NCBI GenBank assembly: GCA_033558025.1
Contig: JAUCEF010000006.1
Location: 4,898,001 to 4,962,000, forward strand
DNA from: Phytophthora sp. 'mugwort'
Taxonomy: Eukaryota > Oomycota > Peronosporomycetes > Peronosporales > Peronosporaceae
Direction: 5' to 3'
DNA length: 64,000 nt
The number at the start of each line of letters is the position of its first letter. Within the stretch, counting starts at the first letter, position 1. This document shows, one piece after another, positions 21,970-32,308 of this stretch. A program made the position numbers and the translations under genes. Under the pieces are notes generated by a model. It ran no database searches. It saw only the letters and a list, made by a program, of their open reading frames with translations, and was not told the DNA's origin.

Positions 21970-22610
21970 CAGCGATGCTCATGCAACAGTCACGCAGAGA
22001 CTGCGGGGGGGGGTAGGGGTAAGGCAAAGGGGAAGAAAGCCTTTCGTTTTTTTTGCCCTCTTCGACATCCTCCCTCTAAAAGAGCTGGTGAAGGACATGC
22101 CTTGGGCGGCGGGGCATGGTGAAACTCAAGCTGCTTGGGATCGAGTTGCTAGCGGAGTGAAAGGAATTTTAACGACGTGCATAGCTGACGGTAAGGCAGG
22201 ATGCCGATGATTTGCTACATCGCTGGATGTTTTTCTCCGGGAGGAGATGGAGTCGCTTCACGCCTCAGTTACAGCAGAAGACTACAACGAGAGAGAGCAA
22301 CTACTGACGGATATTGCATCACTCGTATGTGTGCTTTGTATAGCTTTGTGGGGATATTCTCACAGTACTAACTTATCATTAGGAAGTATGATGCATATGT
22401 GCAGGAGAAACCTGATAAGAATGAATATGATAACTGAGAAGTCGAGCGGCGCGACACCTAGAAGGTCGTCGACTTGCCCTTCAAGAGCACCGGATGGAGT
22501 TAGATCGCGCACGTAACCAAAGTTTTATGACCATAATGTCGACACAGATGAACATGATAACAAAGCTAATGGAGACTATCATGAAAGCAAAGGAGTTAAA
22601 TATATCAAAA
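21970..22610 (+). pseudogene. Harbinger companion (Myb-like) protein, decayed
   Basis: Reads in pieces: FALFDILPLKELVKDMPWAA (a helical segment of the Myb/SANT-type companion proteins), AWDRVASGVKGILTT, then after one shift DYNEREQLLTDIASL. A possible small intron between about 22325 and 22384 (GTATG...TTAG) is followed by YDAYVQEKPDKNEYDN and a helical tail MELDRARNQSFMTIMSTQMN. Frameshifts make it non-functional. The family assignment comes from these motifs and from the neighbouring Harbinger transposase. Confidence 0.5.
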
Positions 22611-22625
22611 GCTTTATTCGAGCAC

Positions 22626-22958
22626 TCAGTTATTAACTATGTAAGAACCCATGTAGACTATAAGGTGCATGCCGGAAAACTTCGAGTTTTGACTGCCATA
22701 TAGGCAGGCACGCACATTCATTAGTAGCACGCCCATAACGTACATTGTCTCCAATCTATGTAAAAGAAGCTTTTGGTTCTTTGAGAAATCCACAAACGCC
22801 CAGTACCGTGCAAATTTGCGAAAGCCCCACTCCACACTTACACAAACCTTGCTCATGCACTTGGTAAACTCTTGCTCGTCGTTGCTCAGCGATGCGCCTT
22901 TAAATAATGCAACAACGTGGTCTTGCTGCCCGTAAGCTGGGTCGCCGTAGATTACGTA
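22626..22958 (-). pseudogene. Harbinger DDE_Tnp_4 transposase, C-terminal part
   Basis: The minus strand reads VIYGDPAYGQQDHVVALFKG (with a catalytic Asp in YGDPAY), then CMSKVCVSVEWGF (the final catalytic Glu in SVEWGF) and RKFARYWAFVDFSKNQKL, ending at 22626. This is the classic DDE_Tnp_4 C-terminus. It joins in frame with the upstream half across the mariner insertion: the codons for CKHY end at the TA target at 24982, and VIYGD starts just below 22957. Confidence 0.8.
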
Positions 22959-24981
22959 CTTCTCTGGCCTACGACAAAATGACGATTAGTTTTTTTATGC
23001 AAAGCACACAACAATCAGATTGGTTAAGAAGCTACTGGAGAGCAGGTCACCCCAGTCGACTAAATCGCTGGTTGCGCGAGGCGAATTCCCCTTATTCATC
23101 TCACCCCACACTTTGCAGAACCGCAAGCAACACTCTACACCACTATGCCTCGAGCGACCGGTCAAGCGGACATCCCCCCCCCCAGACCCGTGTGAAGCTC
23201 GTCGTCTTTCTCGCATCGCACAGCTGCTTGCAACGATGCGCAATTGGGGCTGCAATGCGGCCTTCTCTGTCTCACAACACTATCAGAAAGGTCTGGAAGA
23301 TGCGCACCGACCCTTCCGCCCTGACGGCTGCGAGACGTTACCAGCCACGACGAGGCTGCCTGATCACACACGAGGAGGTGGCGGAGCGTGTTCAGGCGGT
23401 CCCGCTCTGCGGCAGACGCAGGGCTCCCTCGCTGAAGCCGCCGGGATTCCACGGACGTCTTTGCAGCGCCATCTCCATGACGGTGTCCTCCGCCGTCTAG
23501 TGTCACGGGTCAAACCGACGCTGACTGATGCCCACAAGACCCGGCGTCTCCAGTGGGCTCTTCAACATGTTGATATGCCACTAGGTACTGTAACATGTAA
23601 TTTACTCAATTGGCTACACTTACGTTGACTTTACTTAACATGAATTGAATTTTTAGGTGATCAATTCTGTCGTATGCATCACATGTATGATACTGTGGAT
23701 GTAGAATAAAAGTGGTTTAAATCTCTACAAGGGAGCCATTAAGTACTACTTGACGGCATCTGAGCAGCTACCCTACCGATCATGTCCCAATAAACGATAT
23801 TGGGAAAATCATGTTTTTGGCTGCTGTAGCTCGCCCATGCTACGATTTTCAGTGCAAGCAGTACTTCGACGGCAAGCTAGGTATTTGGCCTCTGGTTGAA
23901 GAAAAACCGCACAGCACAGCCCAGCAAATCGAATAAAAGGCGCCGTGGTCATAAAAAGCGTCTCTATGACTCGGCAACTTTATCGCAAGCTACTGGTGGA
24001 GAAGGTATTTCCCGCTATTCGGGACAAGCTGCCAGGTAAGCTAGCGTATTCTAGTGCTGTGATATTGTAGTTAACGAGCACTATGGAGTTTCGTTATTAT
24101 ACAGTTCGAAGAGGCAGTACTGTGTACGTCCAGCGGGATAACGCCGGCCTTCATGTGCGCGAAGATGAAAACGAAATGGAAGAAGCAGGCTAGATGGGTG
24201 GGTGGGAAATCAAGATGCGGTGTCAGCCACCTGATCACCGGATCTCAACGTACTTCATTTAGGTTATTTTGCCTCTTTCCAGGCCCTACAGTACCGTAAG
24301 GCAACATACGACATTCCTGGCCTCATCCAAGCAGTGCATGAGGCTTTTAAAGAGGCCCGGTGGGAGACACTTGACAAGTGTTTCGTCACCCTTCAAAAGG
24401 TGATGGAGGCCATCCTTCTGACGACGGCGGCAATGACTTCCAGCTACCACGTGTCGGAAAACATGTTGCTTTCAATGGTCAGCTGCCGATGTCTGTGAAA
24501 GTCGCACAGGAAACGGTAACGAATGGGTACAGCAAAATTTTCTTGTAGTTTAATTCATTGGTTTCGGATCGCTAAAATCTACCCTAAAACGCAGCTTGAG
24601 ATAATTGGTTTAATTATATCGCTAACTCCCAGAACCTTGCAATAAACCTCAACGGTTGATCTTCTAATTTCAAAGCGTTCCACTCCGTTTGGCACTTTGT
24701 GTAGCATCGATGTGATTCTAATTACACGGACAAGATACCCTAAAAACGCGAATGATTATCGCTAAAAAGTGGCTTTACTGCGACAAAAACTAATGCGCCT
24801 ACGAACGCGTCTATTTTGAGTGACTCTTTCTCTCAAAACATCACTTGCAAGGAAACAAAATACTAAAAAGTCCGTTTCGTCAAGAGTTATACCGCGGTGG
24901 CTTTACATATGCTTGACGAGTCGCTGCTGAGCCGTTATCGTCGGTAAGTCAAAGTCGTTCTTTTGTCGTGGGCCAGAGAAG
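22959..24981 (+). mobile_element. Tc1/mariner element inserted at TA
   Basis: Inverted termini CTTCTCTGGCCYACGACAA at 22959 and, as complement, ending at 24981 (one mismatch over the first 21 bp) are flanked by TA at 22957-22958 and 24982-24983, the target duplication of Tc1/mariner elements. The 2,023-bp interior holds a decayed transposase on the plus strand. Removing it with one TA restores the Harbinger reading frame. Confidence 0.85.
23030..24520 (+). pseudogene. Tc1/mariner-like transposase, decayed
   Basis: The N-terminal helix-turn-helix region is at about 23130-23580 (SLAEAAGIPRTSLQRHLHDG, then a linker of the form VKPTLTDAHKTRRLQWALQH). The catalytic part is at 23660-24500. MYDTVDVDEKWF-like sequence carries the first Asp; a stop replaces a codon here. 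QRDNAGLHVREDENEMEEAG carries the second Asp. RCQPPDHRIST and KVMEAILL lie toward the end. Stops and shifts occur throughout, so it is inactive. Confidence 0.65.
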
Positions 24982-24983
24982 TA

Positions 24984-25521
24984 GTGCTTACAGCCAATGG
25001 TAAGAGAGGGGGACGCAACTTCTAAGAGGCGACTTTGCTGGAGGGTAAATTCATCGTGACGAGTAGGTCCGCTGAGATGAATGATAATGCCATCGGGAGC
25101 AAATATTGATTGAGATTAAGGTGCGTGTTTCCTCTTATACAACAACAAAGATAGTTATTAGCCAACCAAAACTTTCATTCTGCTTACATTGTGGCCATTG
25201 TACACATACTGCTGGTTCCTTGTCGGCGGCACATTCCACGTACCATACCGTCAATAAAGACAATGCAAGTACTTTGTGCGGCTCTCTCGTCGTAGATAAC
25301 GCTAGCATAGGCCGATAGCATAGCGTTCGTGAGGCGGCGAGTGTCAAACAGCAAGAGGTGCGAGAACGATTGCTACTCCCAAACAGTAACAGAAGCGGGC
25401 AGCTCGAAATTGAACCGATCAGCTCGGCGTGGCGGCCACTTCGTCTAAGAAGGATGAGAAGCGCGAGCTCCTCATCTTCAGAACTACTACTGTCACTATC
25501 GCTGCTGTCCATTGAGTTCAT
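24984..25521 (-). pseudogene. Harbinger DDE_Tnp_4 transposase, N-terminal part
   Basis: Begins at 25521 with an acidic, Ser-rich start (MNSMDSSDSDSSSSEDEELA). After several frameshifts it reads FAPDGIIIHLSGP near 25060-25100 and LLEVASPSLTIGCKHY up to the mariner insertion. These segments are typical of the region between the first and second catalytic Asp of DDE_Tnp_4 proteins. Confidence 0.65.
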
Positions 25522-25617
25522 CTAAGTTGAAAAGTGACAACTGTACACCGCTACGGTCATGTATCTTCCTGTCTAATTCGATTGTTACCACTGGTATTTT
25601 CACTGTCCTTGAAACTA

Positions 25618-25650
25618 TAGCACAACCTCGCTATATGCGAGGTTGTGCTA
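25618..25650. repeat. Perfect 14-bp inverted repeat with 5-nt loop
   Basis: Arms TAGCACAACCTCGC and GCGAGGTTGTGCTA around TATAT. It lies about 100 bp outside the start of the Harbinger transposase and could be a terminal repeat structure or a stable hairpin. Confidence 0.7.
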
Positions 25651-26443
25651 CAGATGCTGCAAGACCTTCAGCTTGTGGGAGGCGGTGTAGGCTGTGACAG
25701 CGTTTTTTTCCTAGACGCCCCGTTCCTCCCGGCATAGGAGGCCTTCCGTGGGGGCTGACTTTGGGTCCATGGTGGCTTGCAAAGTGATCTATTGGCAGCC
25801 TGGCTTGGGGAGATGACTGGTGTGGAAAAGCTGTAGTTGATAACAAAGGATGCACGGCTTCCATTCAGGTTCAGCTCAATCTTGGTCAGTTGGGCTTGCA
25901 TCCCACAACAAAATGTATTGTTTAACTACTGTTGTTCGCTATTGTGCTTCTTACTAAAATTTTATTGCGCGACTCAGCGAATCAATGACGCAGCAAGTCA
26001 CGCAAGGTCTGCGAATTACTTCACTAACGTCAATCCTTTAAATACGTAAACTCATTGCGTATAGCGTGATCATGATCAAATGACTGAGAAATTGTTTAGG
26101 TCGATTCGCTCAATCGTTCAATTTCGGTAAATTTTGGCGGGAAGCACAATATCACTTTTACATATATTGAAAATGTTTTGGAGTAGAGAAGAGGCGGGTA
26201 GAACAATACCATAAAAATAAAATGAGTGGCAACCTTTGCTGTTCTGCTTGGGCTTACACCCGTCTCCGGCGGTTAATGACCTGAAGAGGCGTGGATTTTG
26301 TCGTCAATCTTTTCCCAGTTGGTACTTGAAATGCATCTGAAGGAGCTGCGAGTAATATCGCATTTTCGCATTTGCATTATCGGTAAGAAAGTATATCTTC
26401 AAAATGCTTCTGCTCTATTGCTACACAATGTCCCTGCTAGTTT
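25651..26443. other. Non-coding flank with shared repeat block
   Basis: No recognisable gene; a 77-codon minus-strand frame at 25668-25901 has no known motif. Around 26068-26155 is a block (CATGATCAAATGACTGAG ... GGGAAGCACAATATC) that recurs at about 33803-33885 and, weaker, at about 40813-40880. The part near 26245-26400 is the phosphatase 3'-flank repeat. Confidence 0.45.
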
Positions 26444-26727
26444 CTAACACGCCTTGCCCTCCGAGCCATCGCGGGGAATGTACCAGCAGTACTTGGTCGC
26501 GACGCCACCGATCGTCATGTCCTCCCACTTCTCTGTGAAATTCCACTTACTGTCCGCCGTGTGGTACTGCAGCTTCAGCCAATCCTTCGACGCCTGCATT
26601 GAGAAAAAGCCGTACTCGTTAGGAGTGTACGCCCACTCGTTCTTCACGTATTTTGCTGCATAGGTTTGAATAGTACGAGCTGGCCCTTTTAGACGACCCC
26701 CACCAGCACCATTCTCGACGAAGTGGC
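26444..26727 (-). pseudogene. Purple-acid-phosphatase-like, C-terminal fragment (P1')
   Basis: The last 94 residues or so of the phosphatase family, from HFVENGAGGG to GSEGKAC with a TAG stop at 26444. Upstream of 26727 the homology stops abruptly and the frame continues into unrelated sequence, so all metal-binding motifs are missing. The fragment is a mosaic. Its first half (RLKGPARTIQTYAAKYVKNE) is like the P3/P4 genes, its second half (TADSKWNFTEKWEDMTIGG) like P1/P2. It lies directly downstream of P1 in the same orientation. Confidence 0.8.
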
Positions 26728-26975
26728 GAAACAAATTGTAGCATCCATGCTCGACCATCATGCTTAGAACTAGCAAGCACCGAACGATGTTGCTCGGTGT
26801 TGTGCATGGTCGTTCCCATAGCCATTTTGCTCTAAAGAGTTGGATTTTTGTCATCAAGCTTGGACCAAATTGTACTTGCTATGCATTTGAAGGAGCTGCG
26901 AGCATTTGCATTATCCGTAAGAGTATACTTCAAAATGCTTCTGCTCTGTTGCTATAGAATGCCCCTGCTAGTTTT

Positions 26976-28703
26976 CTAGCACGCCTTGCCCTCCGAGCCA
27001 TCGCGGGGAATGTACCAGCAGTGCTTGGTCGCGACGCCACCGATCGTCATGTCCTCCCACTTCTCTGTGAAATTCCACTTACTGTCCGCCGTGTGGTACT
27101 GCAGCTTCAGCCAATTCTTCGATCCCTCTACCGAGAAGAAGCCGTATTCGTCGCCCGTGTACGCCCACTCCTTCTTCACGTACTGACTCGCAAACGCCGG
27201 GATGGTGCTCGCGAACTCCTTCTTCATACCACCACCAGCACCGTTCTCCACGAAATGGGTGTGCAGCGCCTCCGAGTAGTCATGCTTCTCACCGTGGGTG
27301 TGGCCGTAAATGAAAGCGTGGATGCCAGTGCCGTTCAAAGCATCGAGCCACTTGTGCATGCCTTCCTCCTTGTAGTGCTGCAACGGACTGAAGTGGCTGT
27401 TCACGATCTTCCACGTCGCGGTCGACGCCTTGGCGTGCTTAACCAGCTGTGTACGCGAGTCGTCGGCCCACTCAACGAATTTGGCCATGCACGTGTCGTA
27501 CATGGCGTTGTCTCCACCACAACAATACTTGTCTCCACGAGCAATGCTGCCACAACCCCCGTTATCGGCCTTGGCGTAGCCGTAGCACTGGCAGCAGACA
27601 CCGTGAGAACCAGCGATATCGGCATCATTCATGTCGATGTTGAAAATGTCGATGCTCACGCCGGTGGCAGCGTCCTCAATGCGACGCACGTAAAAACGGT
27701 CCTCCAGGGCCCAGCGGTTGTCGTTGGGACTCGTATAGTCCGCCTGATACCGGAACTTATTCTCGAGTCCTTGTAACATTTCGGCGGTGCTGTTGCACTG
27801 GACGAGGTTGTCGCCAACGTTGCAGACGTAGTTTGCACCGCCATAGTCGTGGTTCCCCATCACGTTCACCCAGGGCACATTTTTGATGTTATCACCGTTG
27901 TATCTGGCTTCGTACGTCGTCTGGAAACGCGAGTCACGACTCTCGAGACTGTCAATACCTGTCCAGTAGAAGCTATCACCATGGGCGATAACAGCCTGGG
28001 GCATGATACAGGTACCGGCTTGGATGTCCATGAGCTTTCCCACAACTTCCTGGGCGTGAAGATCGAAGTTGTTGTATGTACCGCCGCAGCACGATCCTTT
28101 GTCCAAGGTTTGACCCCAGTCTCCAATGGCGAATGCGGACACGGTGTACTTGGCTGACGTCGGGTCCGGGGTTGAAGCCGTCTTGAGGACCCCCGAGACA
28201 GCGCCATGGTTGACTTTTGTGCCTCGCTTGGAGTTCTTGAGCCAACAGGTGCCCCCGTTGTAGTTGGTCCAGGTAAAAGCACCACAGCCATCGATATTAG
28301 AACAGATTGAGCAGCATCCACTGGCTGAGGAACTGCGAAAATTGCCAACGTCAGCTCCTTGGTAGTCGATGTTGTTTTCCAGAGCCGAGCAAGCCGCTAC
28401 CGACGCCGGGGTTGATGTCTGGAGAACTCCTGAAACAGCCCCGCCGTTAGATTTTGGGCTTCCCTTCGATCTCTTGAGCCAACAAGTGCCACCATTGTAG
28501 TTTGTCCAAGTAAACGCTGTACAGCCATTCGCCTTGGAGCAGATTGAACAGCACCCGTTGGCTGAGGGGCTATAAGAGCTGCCAATGTCAGCACCCTGAT
28601 AGTCGACATTTATTTCCAGAGACAAGCAAGTCGCTGCTGCAGAACTTGCGACCAAAACCACAGCGAGCAACACAACGGTCATGAGTACCTTGAAGATCAG
28701 CAT
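26976..28703 (-). CDS. Secreted PAN/Apple-domain purple acid phosphatase (P1)
   Basis: The 575-residue protein starts at the ATG at 28703, chosen because it gives a strong signal peptide (MLIFKVLMTVVLLAVVLVAS) and follows an Inr-FPR promoter. Residues about 26-94 and 105-173 are two PAN/Apple-like modules, each with GCCSIC and TWTNYNGGTCWL; such modules bind carbohydrate or protein. From about 184 a calcineurin-like metallophosphatase of the purple/tartrate-resistant acid phosphatase type follows, with GDWG (194-197), GDSFYW (242-247), GNHD (283-286), VNSH (434-437) and GHTH (467-470), the expected metal ligands. It likely hydrolyses phosphomonoesters outside the cell. Frame intact, no intron. 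The catalytic part is nearly identical to P2; the PAN part to P3. Confidence 0.88.
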   Translation of the reverse strand: MLIFKVLMTVVLLAVVLVASSAAATCLSLEINVDYQGADIGSSYSPSANGCCSICSKANGCTAFTWTNYNGGTCWLKRSKGSPKSNGGAVSGVLQTSTPASVAACSALENNIDYQGADVGNFRSSSASGCCSICSNIDGCGAFTWTNYNGGTCWLKNSKRGTKVNHGAVSGVLKTASTPDPTSAKYTVSAFAIGDWGQTLDKGSCCGGTYNNFDLHAQEVVGKLMDIQAGTCIMPQAVIAHGDSFYWTGIDSLESRDSRFQTTYEARYNGDNIKNVPWVNVMGNHDYGGANYVCNVGDNLVQCNSTAEMLQGLENKFRYQADYTSPNDNRWALEDRFYVRRIEDAATGVSIDIFNIDMNDADIAGSHGVCCQCYGYAKADNGGCGSIARGDKYCCGGDNAMYDTCMAKFVEWADDSRTQLVKHAKASTATWKIVNSHFSPLQHYKEEGMHKWLDALNGTGIHAFIYGHTHGEKHDYSEALHTHFVENGAGGGMKKEFASTIPAFASQYVKKEWAYTGDEYGFFSVEGSKNWLKLQYHTADSKWNFTEKWEDMTIGGVATKHCWYIPRDGSEGKAC

Positions 28704-28786
28704 GCTTCTGTGATTTCCTCCCAGATAGTTCAGGGTACTATTAGGATCGGGAAAACCAACTGATGAAATCCGAGTATTGCGGAAAC

Positions 28787-28804
28787 GCAAATTTGTAAAT
28801 GAGA
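28787..28804 (-). promoter_or_regulatory. Inr-FPR core promoter of P1
   Basis: The minus strand reads TCTCATTTACAAATTTGC, a close match to the oomycete Inr (TCATTY) followed by FPR (CAWTTT). It lies about 90 nt upstream of the chosen start codon. The same element is conserved before P3. Confidence 0.7.
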
Positions 28805-28829
28805 ACAATAAAAGCAGAAGCCAATAGCT

Positions 28830-30560
28830 GTGGTTCCGCTACATCCAAGGCACTACAGTACTGTACATGTATTACTCCTAGTGCTCGGAGATCATTGTGC
28901 CGCGTCAATGTAGCACGTTCATAGACAAACTCGCCTTCGTAATCGCTTTCGTCATCCTCTTGCTGCGTCGTCCGAAGCGGTAGGATTTGCCGACTAGGAG
29001 CAGCTTGCAGTTCCTACAAATCCGAAAAGGTGCCATCAAGCGATACGAGAAAGTCGTGAATAAGGCGAATCCCAACTTGGGACTCCCCAGAAAACCACAG
29101 CTGTTGGGAATCCCAACTCAAGGAATCTTGGTGATGGTGCAGAGTAAGCACTGCTAATCTGATCTGCTTCCATAGCAGTGCTTTGCTTAGCAAATATACT
29201 GTACTGTATGACAGTCCCGACGATTCTTATTGAAATTATTATCCGGAATATGGAAGATTTTATTGTCACATTTATTTAGCTTATCACGTCTAATGAAGTA
29301 TACGCTCCTTCCTCGAGCGTGTAACGCGACGGATAACGTTTGATAGTTGCTACTGGAAAGGGTTGTACAAAGGGGTGGTTGGGCAAACGGCATCGCACAA
29401 GCCCCGACATCAAAGCTTGTTTTTTTTTACTTAGCCACATTCTTTGTCGCAGTTGTCAAGTTACGAGTCAAGGTCGGAGACCATCCTCAACTGCCATAGT
29501 GTCGAGATCCTGCCACCTCGTATGTTGAAAAAAAAGAGCACTAGAATCTCGGACCTTATAGAGCTGCGAGGGTGTGTTTTGCCCCGGTCGCCATGCCTGC
29601 CTGCAGGGACATAGCCAATTCGTGCTTCGGGTTCCAGCACACTGGTACTCCACCGACGACGACAACGGCAAAGCACGAGCCAATTAAATACCTTACTTGT
29701 GTATATGATATCAATACAAGCTCATTGTAAGAAAATACGAAAATGCCATCCGCATTTCTGGCCTCGCTCGGTCTTTAATACATGTGGGATACTGACCAGC
29801 GAAAAATCGACAAGTCTGTAAGTACTGCGGGTATATGTAGGGTAGATAGACATATGGGACGGTTCCGTAGATAAAATACAGTAAAACGTTTCTGAAAATT
29901 TAAACAAAATCAAAATAGAACAAACGTCTGCCCCTCGCACAGATCTGTTTCCAGAAATATATGTACCTGTATATATTATTTCCCCATTATTCTGCGTGGA
30001 AGCACAGTCAATGCCTGACCGTGTCCAGAACATGAAGTTTCATTTTCTTTGTGTTCTGGGTACAAGAGGCACGCTCAATACGCAGTGTAGCGCGTATGCG
30101 ACTCGCTTTGCACTTCACCGCCATATAACAGTCTAGCCTGCGACTCGTTAGACATTACACATGTAGTTCTGGCTCACTGGAATTAGCCCGTACGGTTGTT
30201 GACCACGGAAGTACTGTACACACACAATCGCCAACGACGAATCGTTGAGATAAGCGGTGGTGTCCGTACCGTTGGGAGATCGGGCGTGTATACTCGATGA
30301 GCAATGAACGAGTCCAAGACATGAAAAACGCCGCTTCCTGGCTCTGTCAATGTAGCATCGTGGTACTGTACAGTACAATACTCTACATGTATTATAATAG
30401 CTCTTCTCTAGCGACTGGTATCGCAGATTTTGATTGCAATATTTATGAATACTAACGCAAACAGTGATTACATGTGCAGTACTGTAGTGCCTCTGAAACA
30501 TATACATTCACCATGAGATGTACTGTACGTCTGTGTAACTACAGCCTGCTTGCACCGACT
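28830..30560. other. AT-rich spacer between divergent P1 and P2, left part
   Basis: The first 150 bp (to about 28990) resemble the region upstream of P3 (CCTAGTGCTCGGAGATYATT), so they belong to the duplicated promoter flank. Repeats of GGGAATCCCAAC type lie at 29068-29125. The rest is AT-rich with many TACTGTAC motifs and no recognisable gene. Confidence 0.45.
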
Positions 30561-30895
30561 TACGCCACGTTACATTTTGGTTTAAATTTACTTTTGTATG
30601 CGAGGCCTACCATCTCCGTTTACCCCTACTACTTCCGTGGACAGATGTCATCGCGATCTTTGGCTTTGCTTCGAAAAGGCAGTCGTAATTAATACGCTCC
30701 TGCGAGGAAAATATTATAACCTCGGTCTGCTACAGTGCTCGGCTCGCTGGAAAGCTCGGCGCTGGGCCCGCCTCCGCAACGAGCTGCCCTGCTTCGCGGG
30801 CGCGCGCGAGTTTGCTATGGCTACGCGCTTGCAACCGCTCTCCTCTGTTTGTCGTTTTATGTGAACCTTACCCCTCCTCTGATTCGGTGCAAGCA
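30561..30895 (+). repeat. GC-rich dispersed repeat, copy d
   Basis: A clear plus-strand copy. Blocks: TTACATTTTGGTTTAAA, CATCGCGATCTTTGGC, CTCCTGCGAGGAAAATATT, CTACAGTGCTCGGCTCGC, AAAGCTCGGCGCTGGGCC, CCTGCTTCGCGGGC, CTATGGCTACGCGC and GTCGTTTTATGTGAA. Nearly full length. Confidence 0.8.
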
Positions 30896-30959
30896 GCCAC
30901 TATCCGTCTATGTGTGCAAGGGATATAGGAACATGCTGTAGTACCTCTATTTGGTGCTT

Positions 30960-31310
30960 GTAGCCATTTGTCAACAGACCTTTCGAGAACACGATATACG
31001 ATCCCAGTGACGAAGTCTTCTGCTGTATAATACCGTTGACGATGACGACCCTACGAATACGACGGAGGGTGTGAGGCAGGAACCGTTCACTCCTGATGTT
31101 GAGATTGAGGCTGAAGACATAAAGGTCACGTCAATTGGATCGCCAGGCTTCTTTCTTATCCACGCTGCTTCAATGGGCAAGTCGGACAGGTCTGTGAGGG
31201 GACTGCACGAGATGAATCGAAAACGACGAGAGCTAGGCATGAAGCAAGGGCGTAGGCACCAGATGTCCTTGCTGAGCTTCTTTCGGCATCCTGCACAAAC
31301 GTGACATTTC
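30960..31310 (+). other. Unrecognised coding fragment
   Basis: An open stretch ending at the stop near 31304 reads MRQEPFTPDVEIEAEDIKVT and ends MSLLSFFRHPAQT. It continues upstream without a start. The acidic run followed by a basic region and an SFF tail looks like the C-terminus of a DNA-transposon protein, but I cannot assign it. Nothing similar is seen elsewhere in the window. Confidence 0.35.
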
Positions 31311-31684
31311 CTAAAGTTAAGCACCTCGAGACTGGTAATTTGGCACTTTTGTATTCCATATCACTTTCAAAGGGTGGGAGGGAACAACTATTTAGGTTTG
31401 TATAGTGTAACCGAGTATTCATTCTTGCTATGGCTGTATTCCAAATGTAGGGATTCAAATCGAGGGAAACATATGTACACAAAATTGGTATACATGTTGT
31501 TTTTTATGACCGGTAAAGCGCACCGAGCGGTCACACAAACGCTCTCTGCTATCGATTTTGATGTCTTCGTCTACACATTTACTGTATACGCTTTCATTAA
31601 GCTTGGCATCATGGATTCTGCGTTCTATCCTGAGGAGGCGTATTGTGTCTGATAAATTAGTCAGTTTCAGTTGCTGTTCGACAT

Positions 31685-31990
31685 CATTAACAGAATATTA
31701 CAGTACAATACATTGCCTATCGCTTAACGAAGGCGTGGGGCCCCCACTGGGGGGGGGTATACAAGGGCATGCTGACCCATATCTGGATGGCCTTACACTG
31801 TAGTTGTAAGGCTTACACGACCATTGTCAGTCGGCCTTATTTGAGGATAGGATACATCATAACATACTGTACTGCTTTGCCGTTTGACATCATCAAGTGC
31901 GTGTTACAGTACATCGCCTATCGCTTAACGAAAGCGCGGAGTACAATGACGTGCTAGCCTGCCTGGATGGCCTCACGAGCATTGTCACGC
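31685..31990 (+). repeat. Two-copy direct repeat, about 100-160 bp units
   Basis: Units start near 31685 and 31888. Both carry ACATCATYAA, TTACAGTACA, GCCTATCGCTTAACGAARGC, a CTGGATGGCCT block and CATTGTCA. They are about 205 bp apart and diverged. It is probably a partial tandem duplication of non-coding DNA upstream of P2. Confidence 0.6.
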
Positions 31991-32250
31991 ACTGCGTGAC
32001 GCAGCAGACGCAGGATTACCAGACGGGCATTGCAAGTGCCACCTTTCTTCCCGTTTCACTGATAGAAGCTTGAACCGTTAAGGCTGGCACTTCTCCTGCG
32101 CTCTAAAGATCTGCTTGCTACCCCATCCACGCTGATTCCAACTGTAAACTGTATCCTGGACGCTCGCTGCTTTTGATGGCAACCTAGAAGGCACCAGCCA
32201 TTCGGCCGGCTGCAGTTTTGTCTCGCACCACTGGCGTCTTGAGTTTTGTT

Positions 32251-32266
32251 TCATTGTTCATTTTGC
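32251..32266 (+). promoter_or_regulatory. Inr-FPR core promoter of P2
   Basis: TCATTGTTCATTTTGC fits the oomycete Inr-FPR consensus. It lies 58 nt upstream of the P2 start codon, the usual spacing for oomycete 5' leaders. Confidence 0.75.
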
Positions 32267-32308
32267 TCCAACACAAATAACCCGGTCTGGCAGAAAGATT
32301 CACGGACA

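Larger units (their letters stand above)
21890..25521. mobile_element. PIF/Harbinger element, split by a mariner
   Basis: Two convergent coding units fit the two-gene plan of PIF/Harbinger elements: a plus-strand Myb/SANT-associated protein (about 21970-22610) and a minus-strand DDE_Tnp_4 transposase (25521 down to 22626). The transposase is interrupted by the Tc1/mariner element at 22959-24981. The outer ends are not defined; I could not identify terminal repeats, so the coordinates given are those of the coding parts. Confidence 0.65.

Noticed and set aside
27021..27776. 251-codon open frame opposite P1 (and its twin at 32780-33535 opposite P2)
   Set aside because: Antisense shadow of the phosphatase gene. 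Both copies exist only because the two genes are near-identical. No motif or promoter.
32246..32308. 21-codon N-terminal extension of P2
   Set aside because: It overlaps the Inr-FPR element at 32251-32266. The start at 32309 gives the signal peptide.
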